Positions 10,080 to 21,259 of a DNA stretch of 64,000 nucleotides are shown here, in pieces (the first letter of the stretch is position 1; the number at the start of each line of letters is the position of its first letter). A model generated the notes under the pieces. The model worked only from the letters and a program-made list of their open reading frames with translations, was not told the DNA's origin and did not search any database. Location: positions 1,247,001 through 1,311,000 of the forward strand of contig JAYKKT010000047.1 of NCBI GenBank assembly GCA_036023115.1, given 5' to 3'. Both the position numbers and the translations under genes were made by a program. Source of the stretch: Brasenia schreberi. Taxonomy: Eukaryota > Streptophyta > Magnoliopsida > Nymphaeales > Cabombaceae.

Positions 10080-13000
10080 CTAGAAAAACTCAAAATCAAG
10101 ATAAGAGCCTGATGATTTGTTCGAGTTATTAGCTTCTTTTTCAACTGGAAGAACTGGTACCAACGGGGCAACTGTATTCCTAACAAAAGTTATATCAACA
10201 GTCTTAGGAATCTCCGGAGGAGATGTGCTACGAATGAGAGCCCAGTTAATACTCTCAAAGAATGGATGCTGTTTGATTTCTGTGGCCCCTCTATTGTATC
10301 CTAATCTATGCTCTGGATCTTTGACAAGCAAACCTCTGATCAAATCCTTAGCAGCAGAACTGACTGAAGGGGAATCTGGAAACTTAAGTAGCTGCCGGAC
10401 GACATTGAAGAGGGTGGCACGGTTGCCCAATCCCTTGTAAGGAGTTTTCCCATGTAGCAATTCATACAAGAATATTCCAAATGTCCACCAGTCTACTGAA
10501 CTACCATGGCCTTCACCTTTGATGATTTCAGGTGCAAGATATTCATGTGTTCCAACGAAGGACGTCGAGCGTGCACTGGTTGGCTCCACTATGATCTCAG
10601 GGAGTGCAGTAGTTCGACTCATGCATGGTCTATCACTTTTCAACTTTCTAGTCTTAGTGGAGGCGAACAAGAGTGGTGCAAAGCAAGATGGCTGCAGACA
10701 TGCTGGCTGCACACAAGAAGGGATTCTACAATCTGGTTCTACATGAGATGGTTGCATGTAGTACGCAGAGTTCTTAGAGGGTTCAGACTGAATATCCGAA
10801 GATTTCACAAGAGTCGGGTTCGCGCAACACTTCAATGACAGGTCAAAGTCTGAAAGCATGATATGGCCATCTTCTCTCACTAGAACATTTTCCGGTTTTA
10901 GATCCCGGTATATAACTCCCATCATGTGTAGATATTCAAGTGCGAGAAGAACTTCTGATGCATAGAACCTGAAAAGTGTTTGGTAGTACAAAGTTCAATG
11001 GTAGACCAAACAATTATTCAACATTTTCCTGGATTATGAAAGTGAATCATGCTTTATGGAGCCACTATAGAGCAGCATTCCTTCATGCATGAATATCATT
11101 CTTCGTATAATGCTACTATATGCTTATGAAATAGTGGCATATAATCGTCTTGAGAAGTTACTGCTATAGTAGTACTGACGCACCTCAAATATCAATGGAC
11201 CCCTTCCTGCACTAATAAAAGGAATTTGGCAGAAAAAGAGGAAAAAAAATTACTCAATCAAAAACTGTCTCATCAAAACAGAAGACCCAAGTACAAAGTG
11301 ACAGGACATTTGAGGGAGCTAGTCAATGTGAAGCTCAAGAAGTGATTGATTGAACATTTTTCTTTTAAGAAAACAGGTGTGACGAGAACTTTTATTTCTA
11401 CCATTTTCTCAAAAAGAGTTGTTTAACATTAGAACATTGTTGTAAAAATCGTATTGTACGATACAATATGATTTTATCGTGTATCGTATGTGTATATGGT
11501 ATGATACAAGCATAACAATTTATCATTCCATGTCGTATATCATGTCGTATAATACGATACACCCCATATTGTACGAGTCGACACTGACTTTTAAAGCATA
11601 AATTTCAAAAACCTGAAGTTGTTAAAATCATTTATGCTTCTTTACCAAACCTTTTTTCACGACATTCCCTTGCTCGTAGATCATTTTCTTATCCTTGTTC
11701 TTGTTGATTTTGTGGTTTATTCATAAGATTCTTAAGTATTTCACACAATCCAACTCCCCATCTCTAGGACTTTTGTCAAATTTGTGGCATACCCCTTTTA
11801 TTTTACATTTTACTAGATTTTTCACTTGAAAATTTTAGAGGTTTTATAAATTTCATTATTCCTAACCTCTAAAATGGTTTTTTCTTCTTGTCAATTGTCC
11901 ACTCTAGTATCAATGGATTTCAATCGGGTCGATACATGAAAATATTACACCTTGGTGTACGGAGACAATAAGCTTGTGAACAAGTGCATGTTTTGCAATG
12001 TAATAAAGTATGGTGGTATTTCTCGTATGAAACACCACCTTGTAGGAACCAAGAAGATGTTAGTGCTTGTTCTCGGGGTCCCAATGGAGGCTTCAAAGGA
12101 GAAGAAGAGATTAAGGGTGAGAGAGTTGGCAAAAATAGGTGGTTGGGATATGTCTCAATCATTTTAAGATGTTTTTAAAGGGATGTATAGTGATGAATTT
12201 CATGGTACAACTGAGATGGCTGAAGAGAAGAGAAGGCGAGAAAAAGTAAAGAGTATAGGTTCTGATAATACCTACGAGGGATACTAGAGGAGGAGCCAAA
12301 GCTCGAGGTAGTGAGATGCTTTCATTTTTTTTTCATGTACGAATCCTTGAGCTTAACAAGGCATTAGATCACATATTGCTTCAAAGGAGGTAATTGAAAA
12401 AGTATATTTGAAGTACAACAACAAACAACAACAACTAAGCCTTTTCCCATACTAGATGGGGTCGGCTAAAAAAAAAAAAGTATATTTGAAGTGTGCAAAT
12501 TTTTTTTATAAAAATTAACTCCCTGCAAACTCATTTTTTTTAAAGTATGACGGATGTTATTGCTAGTATAGGATCAAGTTATAGAGTCCCTACTTATCAT
12601 GCTTTGAGGAGCACATTACTTTAGAAATGGGTTGATATTGTTAATGCATGAAGTTCTGAATTTAGAGAGTCGTGGAAGGATACGGGACGTTCTATTATGG
12701 CTGATGGTTGGACAGATGGTCAGCATAGGTCTTTGGTGAACTTCCTGGCCTATTATTCTAAAGGAACACTGTTTTTGAAATCATATGACTTATCCCATAT
12801 TAATAAAATTATAGATAATTTACTCCTTATTTTTGAGTAAGTTGTCAAGGATATAGGTGTTTCAAACGTTGTTCAATTCATTATTGATAATGCTACAAAT
12901 TTTAGAGCAGTCGGTAAGATGCTTTAGGCAACCCATCCTATCTTAGTATGGACTCCATGTGTTGCACATTGCATAGACTTATTAAAGATTTGAGTGCAAT

Positions 13001-13360
13001 TGATAAAATAAGAGGGACTATAAATGCATGCAAAAATATCACAAAGTTTATTTATGACCATTCTTCTATATTGCATTTGACCTGAATCCATCCAGGCAGA
13101 AGGGAACTGATTAAGCCTTCATTGACAAGATTTGCTACGAATGTCATTACCTTGCAAAGTCTTATCATACAGAAAAATACATTGAAAAAATTATTTGCAT
13201 CTAATGAATGGGGCTCTATTAGTTGGTCTAGAAAGAGGGAGGGGATTGTTGTGGTAGATGTTTTCAATATTGATTTTTGAGAAAATTGTAGCAATTTTTT
13301 TAGGATGATTGTACCTTTAGTTAAGGAGATGAGGATGGTGGACAATGTAAATAGGCATGT

Positions 13361-13433
<73 letters not shown>

Positions 13434-16400
13434 CTATAAGGCCAAATTGAAAATATAAGCAAACCTTGACCATAAGCGGTCACTTCTAAAAAAGGTTTGA
13501 AAGATAATTGATACACATTGAAACCGTCAAATGCATCATGATTTGCACGTTGTTGCATATTTTCTTAACCCTTTTATTCGATTTACTCCCAACTTTGTAG
13601 AGGACGAAAAAGTAAAAAAAGATATATTGAATGTAATTGACCTTGTACAAGATTATCTACTCGTTGTAATATCCATTTAGATTTAAGCAAGTATATACAC
13701 AGTGAGATTTTGGAATGCCAACTGCAATCCAACTCCGCTCCCAAACGCGATTAGGTATTATATGTTTTTATTGATATTCATTTAAGTTATTAATTGATTG
13801 GCTTTAAGTGTTTATTTTAATCATTATCGTGTTTTATTTCAAATGAATGGTGGGTTGGCTTTAGTGTAGATGCAACAAACTTAGCAAGGTTTGATCAACG
13901 TATATTGAGCCAAACATGTAATTCGAGTGGGTGTGAGTGAAATTCGAGCTTTTTTTAACACATTCACACGAAAAAGGGAAAGAGACTGGAGCATGCTCAA
14001 CTGCGTCATTTGGTATACATTGCCTACAACATGAAGTTAAGGCAAAGGTAATAATTTTAAAAATATGTATTGTTGTTGCCTAGTTCTTTCTTATTAATAA
14101 TAAATTATTGATGTGACTATATTGCATTTGATATTCTTTATAATTTGAATATTCTTTCTTTATAGACAAATACAAAAGGATGCAAGAAGGGCAAGGAATG
14201 TACCATATGACCCGTTGAGTTACGATTATAGAGGAGGAAGAGGGAGGAGATGATGATGATGGTGATCCTAACTATATTGATTATAATGTATTTGTTGATT
14301 ATGATCTACGTTGTAGATGATTGTAATTTGTTTTAAATTTTAATTATAAATTTATAATGTTCTACGTTGATGATTGTAAGTTGTAACTTTGTAACTTTAT
14401 TGTTTATTAATTATATAGTCATCAGTCGTATAGGATTCGGATAATTATCTTTAATATGGCGGTCGAATATATTTGGGTTAATTATATTTTACGTGCCTCC
14501 ACAAGTAATTCAGATAACGATAATAATATTTTTAATTTTTATATTTACTTGAATTTTTATTAATAAATTATAAAAAATATATATAAAGCAATATTTGTTA
14601 TTAATAAATAAGGCCATACAAATAAACAAACCCTAACGCTTAACGTCATTGTTATTATTATTATTAATTTTGTTGCTATTTTCATTTATTTACTTTTTGC
14701 ACACTTTTGTTCGTTTTCACGCGTGGAGGGTCCTACTTCAGTGAATTGAATAGATACATTTTTAGGATTTGTTTTTAAAAGCATTATTATAGAAGTAACT
14801 TTTCTTTTCTAAGTATAAACTGAAAACGTGTTCCCCAAATAAGATACTTTCTCCTGTTTTGCTTTACTGTTGAGAAGTTGCTGATAATTGAATCAAAACC
14901 AAGATCTGATTTGAACTGTGTATAATTCACTGGTTATATTCTTCCAACACCTAAACAACAAGACATAAATTGTGCACGTGACACTTGTACAGTGTATCAC
15001 AAAACTATATCATTTTATCCAATAGATTTTCTTAAATTATATTTTCATATGTTCCTTCATTTGCCCAAGCCTTTGAAACAAACTAATGGGGAATCATATG
15101 TCGTGTGCCCCAATTACCAAACCCTTGACATTTGCAATCTTAAGACTGAATTCTAACCTGGTGCTTATGGAAATTCAATACTTAAAAGTATCTGACAACA
15201 GATGATCACTGTAAACTATATGCAGTTGGTGTTTCGAATGATCACATGCTTTGAGCTATAAAATCCTCTTCATGAGAAAAGTAATTCATGATGCAGCACA
15301 TGCGTCCCTGGCTATGGGAAATGCAAAAATATCTTAGATTCAGGACAACATGGTTGTCCCTGTGTACATCAAGCACAGAGAAAAGTATCTACGTCAGAAC
15401 TACAAGAATATTGTCAGCGGTCATTAGATCTCCTGAGAATATTACTGATCAGGAAGTTTCGAGCCGTACAATTACATAAATAGTGGCTTCGTACAAAGAT
15501 GATAAATGGTTTAGGAAGATTTTAAATTCAAATAACATCTCCACCTACTCCCGTCAGTTATTCTTCAATAGAAACCTTACCAAGGACACGAAACCAAAGT
15601 GCCATAAACCATAATCCTTTTCGTAGGAAACCAAGGAGTAAAAGAGTAAAGGTACCATGAGAGAAAATAAATAACTACAGGAAATAATTACCGTGCAGCA
15701 TGCTCAGTGAAATGTTTTCCAGGTTGCCTTTGCCGGAGCATATGAAGATCGCCTCCGCTGCAAAATTCCATCACCAAGCAAGAGAATGTATCTGTATCGA
15801 AATGGGAGTACAGAGTTGGCAAGAAAGGATGGTCCAGAGACATAAGTATTTCCCTCTCTGTCTGCGCCCTCAACAACTTTTTTTTGCTTGCCAATGAACC
15901 CTTGTCCATAACTTTCATCGCAAACAAGCAACCTGTTCCTCTCAATTCAGTCAAGTGCACACTTCCAATATCTCCACAACCAAGTTTCTTCAGCAACCTA
16001 AAATGGTCCAATCCCAAAGGCCCATCCTTAGACTTCACATATTGAATTGCGTCCCATCTAAGGTCATTGCCCTTATGGGGCTTGTTTGCTGCACCAACTG
16101 AACTTGTGCAGCTTCCTCTGCCACTCTCGGTATCTTCAGATAAGCCACTGCAATAGCTCGTCATACTCAGGATGGTCTTTCCACTATCCATTGAGTCAAC
16201 ATGAGCAATCTTAGAGCTCTCTGCAGCTCTGAGATCATTTTTTTTTCCTTCAAAAAATGAATCATCACTAATTTTACTGCAATTGCTGCTCTTCACACTG
16301 TTGGTGCCTGTGGTGATAGTACTGCTAAGGCTGCTTTTGAAGCTAAGGTCTACGCTGCCTACGTTAGAGGTCAATGGTCCGCTTGTTGGAACACCACCAG

Positions 16401-16509
16401 TATTAAGATCCACACCGTTAGAGCTACCATCCTCAACAGAAGAAGTGCTCATGGGTTGACACAAAGAATCCATCTCCTCAACCACCTCTACATCAACGAC
16501 AGATGCCAT
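10080..16509 (-). CDS. AGC-VIII protein kinase, D6PK/PVPK-1 type
   Basis: Serine/threonine kinase of the plant AGC-VIII group. D6PK-type members sit at the plasma membrane and phosphorylate PIN auxin exporters, but this copy's substrate is inferred only. Two exons, 16509-15692 and 10968-10080, join in frame (cg|g = Arg273) to give 568 residues. Visible: Ser/Thr-rich N-terminus (1-150); Gly-loop G177-x-G179-x-x-G182; ATP-binding Lys199 in FAMKVMD; catalytic YRDLKPEN (292-299 region, Asp295); DFD at 313-315 instead of DFG, the hallmark of this group; the group's insertion of about 85 residues before the activation segment; THEYLAPE ending at Glu420; [19 protein letters not shown]-terminal YLDFEFF, a hydrophobic PDK1-docking-like tail. 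The start is the first in-frame ATG of the open exon. The 4.7-kb intron is swollen by a hAT relic. A family member other than D6PK itself is possible. Confidence 0.93.
12397..12492 (-). mobile_element. 60-bp RTE LINE stub with 18-bp target-site duplication
   Basis: An extremely 5'-truncated antisense LINE end (12415-12474): AAC repeats, then 'aactaagccttttcccatac' and 'tagatggggtcggcta'. It is flanked by a perfect 18-bp direct repeat AAAAAGTATATTTGAAGT at 12397-12414 and 12475-12492. It sits inside the hAT relic, so it landed after the hAT element. Confidence 0.93.
13365..13429. repeat. (TA)n microsatellite inside hAT transposase
   Basis: About 32 TA units. It starts within the transposase stretch where relatives encode a Y-I-Y motif (tat-ata-tat). 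Confidence 0.96.
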
Positions 16510-17695
16510 GCCATGCTATGCTATCAGTCCCTTCAACTTTCGCGTGATATACAGTACAGAACCTTATGCCCGAAGAAGCCACACTTGTGAATGATCAAGT
16601 AAGAACTCCGATACTGGTTTAGACCATCAAACAACTAGATCTGCATTGTTTTTCTGCATTAAAGGAGCAAAGCATATCATACCATGCTTGCTCACTTAGA
16701 TTTAAAAGGAAAGAAATGCAACTTCTGAATGGTTGTTAAGAGGAGAAACTATCACAGAGATCAATGAATTGAATGCACCAAGAATGCTGAGCCAGACATA
16801 GAAAGGAACGAAGGCACCAAAAATTACTGCTTTTGAATGGTTATGAGGAGAAAACAATCAACAAATTGCGGCTTGAAATTTTACCAACAATGGTCAGTTA
16901 GATGTAAATAACGGAAAATGGACGCAGGCCAACAATGCAGCTTGAATGGTTGTGAAGAGGGAAACACTAGCGGCAAGATGGCTTGAACCCTACAACTCCA
17001 TCTTTGTTGTTTCGCTAAGGAATAAAGACAGACATCAATGTGTCCAAGAAGGAGACCGGGCAATCTCAGGTTTGGTCGAAAAGGAAGCAAAAGTAGGGAA
17101 TACATGGACTTGGACGTGCCAAAAGAGACAGAAAACAGCAGCAAAAGCCTCAAAAGCATCTCTCAATGCAGATTCCGAGGTCACCGTTGTCTTTTAGTTT
17201 TTGCCGTCGTGAAAGGGACTAGTCTCAAATCACAACGTCGTGGACAAGAGAAAGGGTGAAGACAAATCAACAAAGAATTCGAACTTTCCCCAACCCCGTC
17301 AAGAGGACTCGATGAGACAGACGAGCAATATTTGAGAGAGAGGGGAGGGGAGGGCTAAAAATGATAGGCGTGACGCATGGCATTAAATTGCAAAAGGCAA
17401 GACTGGTCGTTCAAATTTTCAAAAAGCAAACTCAAAGAAGGTGGAGAGAGAGAGAAAAGAGTCTTCCCTGTGCTGGATGAATGGATATGCGTGCAAATGA
17501 GTCAATGACCAGAAGATGGCATTAATGTTCGAGTATTTTTCTCTTCTTTTTTCACCCTTTCTCTCTTCCCCACCAAATTGACTCTCCCTCTCTCCGTATA
17601 ATAAAGAAAACATCAGGGCAAACAAAAACTCGGTGCATCTCGGGAGAAACGAGTACGAGCAGAGCAGCTACACTAGACACCCACCACCAGGTGGT

Positions 17696-17699
<4 letters not shown>
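16510..17699 (-). promoter_or_regulatory. 5' flank and presumed leader of the kinase gene
   Basis: No coding feature. The upstream DNA is GA-rich in the kinase sense direction near 17340-17460 and joins the (CT)n tract at 17700. Donor- and acceptor-like sites are present but a leader intron cannot be placed without transcript data. Confidence 0.4.

Positions 17700-17773
<74 letters not shown>
17700..17773. repeat. (CT)n microsatellite upstream of kinase
   Basis: An uninterrupted run of about 37 CT units, reading as (GA)n in the kinase sense direction, about 1.2 kb upstream of the kinase ATG. Such tracts are common near plant 5' leaders. Confidence 0.97.
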
Positions 17774-17774
<1 letters not shown>

Positions 17775-17897
17775 GTTAGAATCTGACCAACAACAAAGAA
17801 AAGAAAGTGAGCCCCTGAAAATGAGATGCTAATGGGTAAGGTGCTTACACATGCACATCTCTATGTATATGAAGAGAAACTGGAAGATTAGAAAAGA

Positions 17898-18163
17898 AAG
17901 TAAAAGATTTCAGAACCGGTCTTAATGGAAGAGTTCTCTTGCAAAGAGCAATAGCTCACCAGGTAAGGGGGTCAGCTCACATGTTAAAGGTCATGAGTTC
18001 AAAACTCGGGCTTCCATTGGCTTTGGGCTCCCCATCTTACCCAAAAAGTTCTTTCGGTGTGGGTCCCACATCTCATAACCCCTTCTCCGAAGTTAGGTTT
18101 ATTCATTAAGCATTTGTCGGCCTTTATCTCGTGAAAAGGTAGAAAAAAGGAAGTAAAAGATTT
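17898..18163 (+). mobile_element. tRNA-derived SINE with 13-bp target-site duplication
   Basis: The body is 17911-18150. It contains a pol III A-box-like TAGCTCACCAGG starting at 17952 and, about 40 bases on, a B-box-like GAGTTCAAAACTC starting near 17995. This is the spacing expected of an internal tRNA-type promoter. A tRNA-unrelated part follows, then an A-rich 3' end (gaaaaggtagaaaaaagg). A perfect 13-bp direct repeat AAGTAAAAGATTT lies at 17898-17910 and 18151-18163. The head before the A box is about 40 bases, longer than in many SINEs. It is not a functional tRNA: no acceptor-stem pairing was seen. Confidence 0.85.
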
Positions 18164-18752
18164 GACCGTTCATCTGGCCTTATATCAAAGATTTTAAAGA
18201 AAAGAAACGATAGCTGATCAGCAGGACGGGTCGTGTCCAAATGCAAAGTGCAGGTAGCAGGTCGAGTTTCGGGTCCACCAAATCTAAGTTTACATGAAAA
18301 TCTGTTGCACTATCATCTGACATATGATACCTGTATTTTTCACAACATATGCTGTGTAGCTGCCGGACACGGTCAGTATTTGAAAGTTTTAAGGTCGTTC
18401 AACTGTTCAAAACTGAACCTCTCTGCTACTTCTCGGGTAGGGCTCGTCAAGATCGTGTCCACATATGTTGAGCCTAACGACACAGGAAATGGTTTTTTAT
18501 TATATCCTAAAAGTGACCACTAACATTGATTATATAAAAAATAGAAGTGGTAGCGAATAAGCCTAAAGGATAGAGATAAACGAGTAGGATTCTGGACATT
18601 TGCTCGTAGCTGTGTTCAGTCAATTTAGCTAGGAGGAGTCAACCTGTTATATACACACAGAACTCCAGATGACGTTGCTTGCACCTTTCTACCATACAGT
18701 CCTGTGACCTACTCTAACTGTATTAAATTAAGACCCTACACATACAAATATG

Positions 18753-18756
<4 letters not shown>

Positions 18757-18786
<30 letters not shown>

Positions 18787-18811
18787 TATAGATATATGTG
18801 TGTGTGTGTGT
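18757..18811. repeat. (TA)n-(GATA)-(TG)n compound microsatellite
   Basis: A TA run, a short 'gatata' interruption, then about 8 TG units. Confidence 0.92.
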
Positions 18812-19205
18812 AATCTATTTACGGGTGAGATGAGGCAACAACCTTGCCTGAAATCAGACAAGTTAAATTCATTTGAAAAGACATATAGATTGCCTCACCG
18901 GAGTTTCACACAACTGGATTCGCCTCAACCAAAACATTTTATGAGTCTGCCCACTATATACATATAAGGAAAAAAAAGAGTTGACATACTCATATTTATA
19001 TTAGACCATTGATGTCATTCCTGTCGTCAAATTGCAGAGATGAATGGTGCTAGACAAAAAGAAGGTAAAGTTGTTTCTTAAAAACAGCAAAAAATAGTAC
19101 AAAATATATGCTTTTTCACTTTTTTCTCTTCTGATACAGACTACTCTCTTGAATCTAAGAGTTCGGTTTAATATGAATAAGAGCATGAATGAGAATCTAA
19201 CATCT

Positions 19206-19230
19206 CTCTCTATCTCTCTCTCTCTATCTA

Positions 19231-19312
<82 letters not shown>
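19206..19312. repeat. (TC)n-(TA)n compound microsatellite upstream of thaumatin-like gene
   Basis: A TC/TCTA stretch passes into about 40 TA units, ending about 130 bp before the TATA box of the thaumatin-like gene. Confidence 0.95.
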
Positions 19313-19313
<1 letters not shown>

Positions 19314-19441
19314 GAATAAACACGCACTCCCTATTTGCTTGCTCTCGAAGTACATCAAATTTTGTTTAAACTTACGCCTTACCCAAATCCTTGAAGTGGA
19401 ATGCAAGAACACAAGCATGAGGCCCAGTTCCTTTAGGCTAC

Positions 19442-19448
19442 TATATAA
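19442..19448 (+). promoter_or_regulatory. TATA box of thaumatin-like gene
   Basis: TATATAA, about 40 bp before the ATG at 19487, implying a very short leader. No other core element can be assigned with confidence. Confidence 0.6.
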
Positions 19449-19486
19449 ACACCCTGGGGACGGATCTCCAATCAATCCAACAAAAA

Positions 19487-20429
19487 ATGGATAACAAATG
19501 GACAAGCGCTTCCCTTTCCATCGTACTGTGTTATTTGCTCATTTCTGGTATTGAATCTCCTGCTCTTTGGGTTTCTCCAAATCCAAACTGCTTGATCTCT
19601 TGTTTAGCGCCCGATTAGTAATTGGATATCGTTAAATTTACCTTATCAGGCTTATAGAGTATGGATTCGGGTTGCATATCAGATACATCATTACCATTAA
19701 CATCCTTATTCCGTTTGATAGATCTCTTTGGCTTCTTGCGTTACTCATGGCGCTATTGCAGTTGAATCTGTCACGTTCCATGTGACCAACAAATGTAAGT
19801 TCCCCATATGGCCCGGAACAGCATCAAACACCGGCCACCCCCTGGTTGCAGAGGGAGGCTTCTTCCTCGCATCTGGACAGACCAAGAAGGTACAAGCAGA
19901 GCCCTCGTGGAAGGGAAGGATCTGGGCTCGGACATCGTGCAATTTTACCAAGGGAACATCGCCGGCATGTGAGACTGGTGACTGCAATGGCACAGTTCTC
20001 ACTGGAACCAGATAGGACCAAGCCAAGTTTCTACGACATAAGCCTAGTTGATGGCTACAACCTTCTAATCGCAGTGTCACCAATTAAGGCTAGAGACCAA
20101 GTATCAAACTGCACCATTGAGGGCTGCCCAACGAGCTTGACTAGCGACTTGGCGTGCCCACAAGAGCTGCAAGTAGTGAATTCACAGGTGAGGTTGTGGC
20201 GTGCAAGAGCGCATGCTTGGCCTTCAATCTGGACGTGTTCTGCTGCCGCAACGAGTATGGGACTGCTGACAAGTGCAAGCCTACCTTGTATTCCAAAGTG
20301 TTCAAGGATGCATGCCCTTATTTCAGTTATGCTTTTGATACCCCACTGCCATTACACAGCTGCTGGTCCAATGAGTATGTCATTACTTTCTGCCCCTCAC
20401 AGTGGGCAAAAGATGCATATGAGATATGA
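19487..20429 (+). pseudogene. Thaumatin-like (PR-5 family) gene, disrupted
   Basis: PR-5/thaumatin-like proteins are secreted, disulphide-rich defence-associated proteins. The ATG at 19487 opens a signal-peptide-like MDNKWTSASLSIVLCYLLIS. After a roughly 150-bp intron with uncertain phase, the body starts near 19722 (SVTFHVTNKCKFPIWPGTAS, then SWKGRIWARTSCNF). Around 19980-20015 the frame ends in a stop after CETGDCNGTVLTGTR, and the usual stretch between the GDC segment and YDISLVDGYN is largely missing. Frame +1 then carries FYDISLVDGYNL and ACPQELQVVNS. Near 20170-20185 the frame shifts back to give GEVVACKSACLAF, CKPTLYSKVFKDACP and YVITFCPSQWAKD, with a stop at 20429. Two frame changes plus an internal loss make it a pseudogene. 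The downstream Cys pattern is well preserved, so decay is recent or partly artefactual. Confidence 0.85.
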
Positions 20430-20572
20430 AAATCATGTTACCGCATCACCAACAAGTAAAACAAATTTACCAATAACCAAAAATACTTTAATATATCAAC
20501 CTCTGCAATGTAAGTGAAAGTAGTGGTGCTTTAAAATTGTAAGTGCATGATAGGGCTATGTAGAAACGAAAA

Positions 20573-20622
20573 ATCCATGTAGCCGACCCCATCTATTATG
20601 GGAAAAGGCTTAGTTGTTGTTG
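20573..20622 (+). mobile_element. RTE LINE 3'-end stub
   Basis: A 50-bp remnant with 'aatccatgtagccgacccca', 'tattatgggaaaaggc' and a TTG tail: the last bases of the LINE family, sense orientation. No clear target-site duplication was found. Confidence 0.85.
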
Positions 20623-21259
20623 TAATAATGTTTTATCGTAGATGAGCCATTTCACAACTCTTCTGCACAGGGTGAACACACCACATGCACACACAGAGTG
20701 AGATAAAAAGACAAGATCATCAAGGAGCAGATTCCAAAATTATCAAGAGACCAACATCTTAATAAGACCTCAAGCACCATGTGAGATGAGACCAAGTTCT
20801 TAAGCACCATCTAAGAGTATGAACTTCGTGCATCTTCAGCTTGGGGTTAAACATGTATAAACAGCTTAAAGGTAGAGAGTTACTTTTCCACAAGGACAAT
20901 CTTGAGAGAAACAATATGAATGATGAACCCAACATTAACATGAGAAACAACGAGCAGTTTGATCAATGGCCGATAGCCACCTTTCTACACTGAAGTGATC
21001 ATCGGGGAGTAGCCTAAACAAACATACCAATGAGCAAAGAGGAAAAGAACGTAAACTGGATCCTTTACTGGTATATAGATAGAGATTGCTACAACCTCAT
21101 TCTTGTGAACTAAAGTTCCACAAATTTTTGAATGGTTCTATCCACAGACCAAATTTCTTTTTCTTCTCAAAAGATATGATGCAAGGAATGAAACAGAATA
21201 TCATTTAGAAAAAACAAGAACCAGAAATGATTGTATTTTGCTACATATATTGACACTCA
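20623..21259. other. Spacer downstream of Lunapark gene
   Basis: No gene recognised. It should include the Lunapark 3' UTR. Confidence 0.45.

Larger units (their letters stand above)
11440..14500 (+). mobile_element. Decayed autonomous hAT transposon in kinase intron
   Basis: Transposase remnants occur in the expected order. A BED zinc finger lies at about 11960-12060 ([19 protein letters not shown]). The catalytic/DUF659 region lies at about 12680-12990 ([46 protein letters not shown]). A middle segment lies at about 13030-13330 ([20 protein letters not shown]). The C-terminal dimerisation region lies at about 13530-14200 ([34 protein letters not shown]). Frames change and stops interrupt it throughout. 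The 5' side (11450-11580) is packed with repeated TACGATAC/GTATCGTA motifs like hAT subterminal repeats, and a related 'gtcgtata' occurs near 14425. Exact terminal inverted repeats and the 8-bp target duplication were not established, so the ends are approximate. Confidence 0.85.

Noticed and set aside
13052..13558. A 168-codon minus-strand frame
   Set aside because: Its length comes from the (TA)n tract read as Tyr-Ile repeats, on the antisense of the hAT transposase.
17950..18010. Possible tRNA gene
   Set aside because: A and B boxes are present but no cloverleaf stems or acceptor pairing; the flanking 13-bp duplication shows a SINE.
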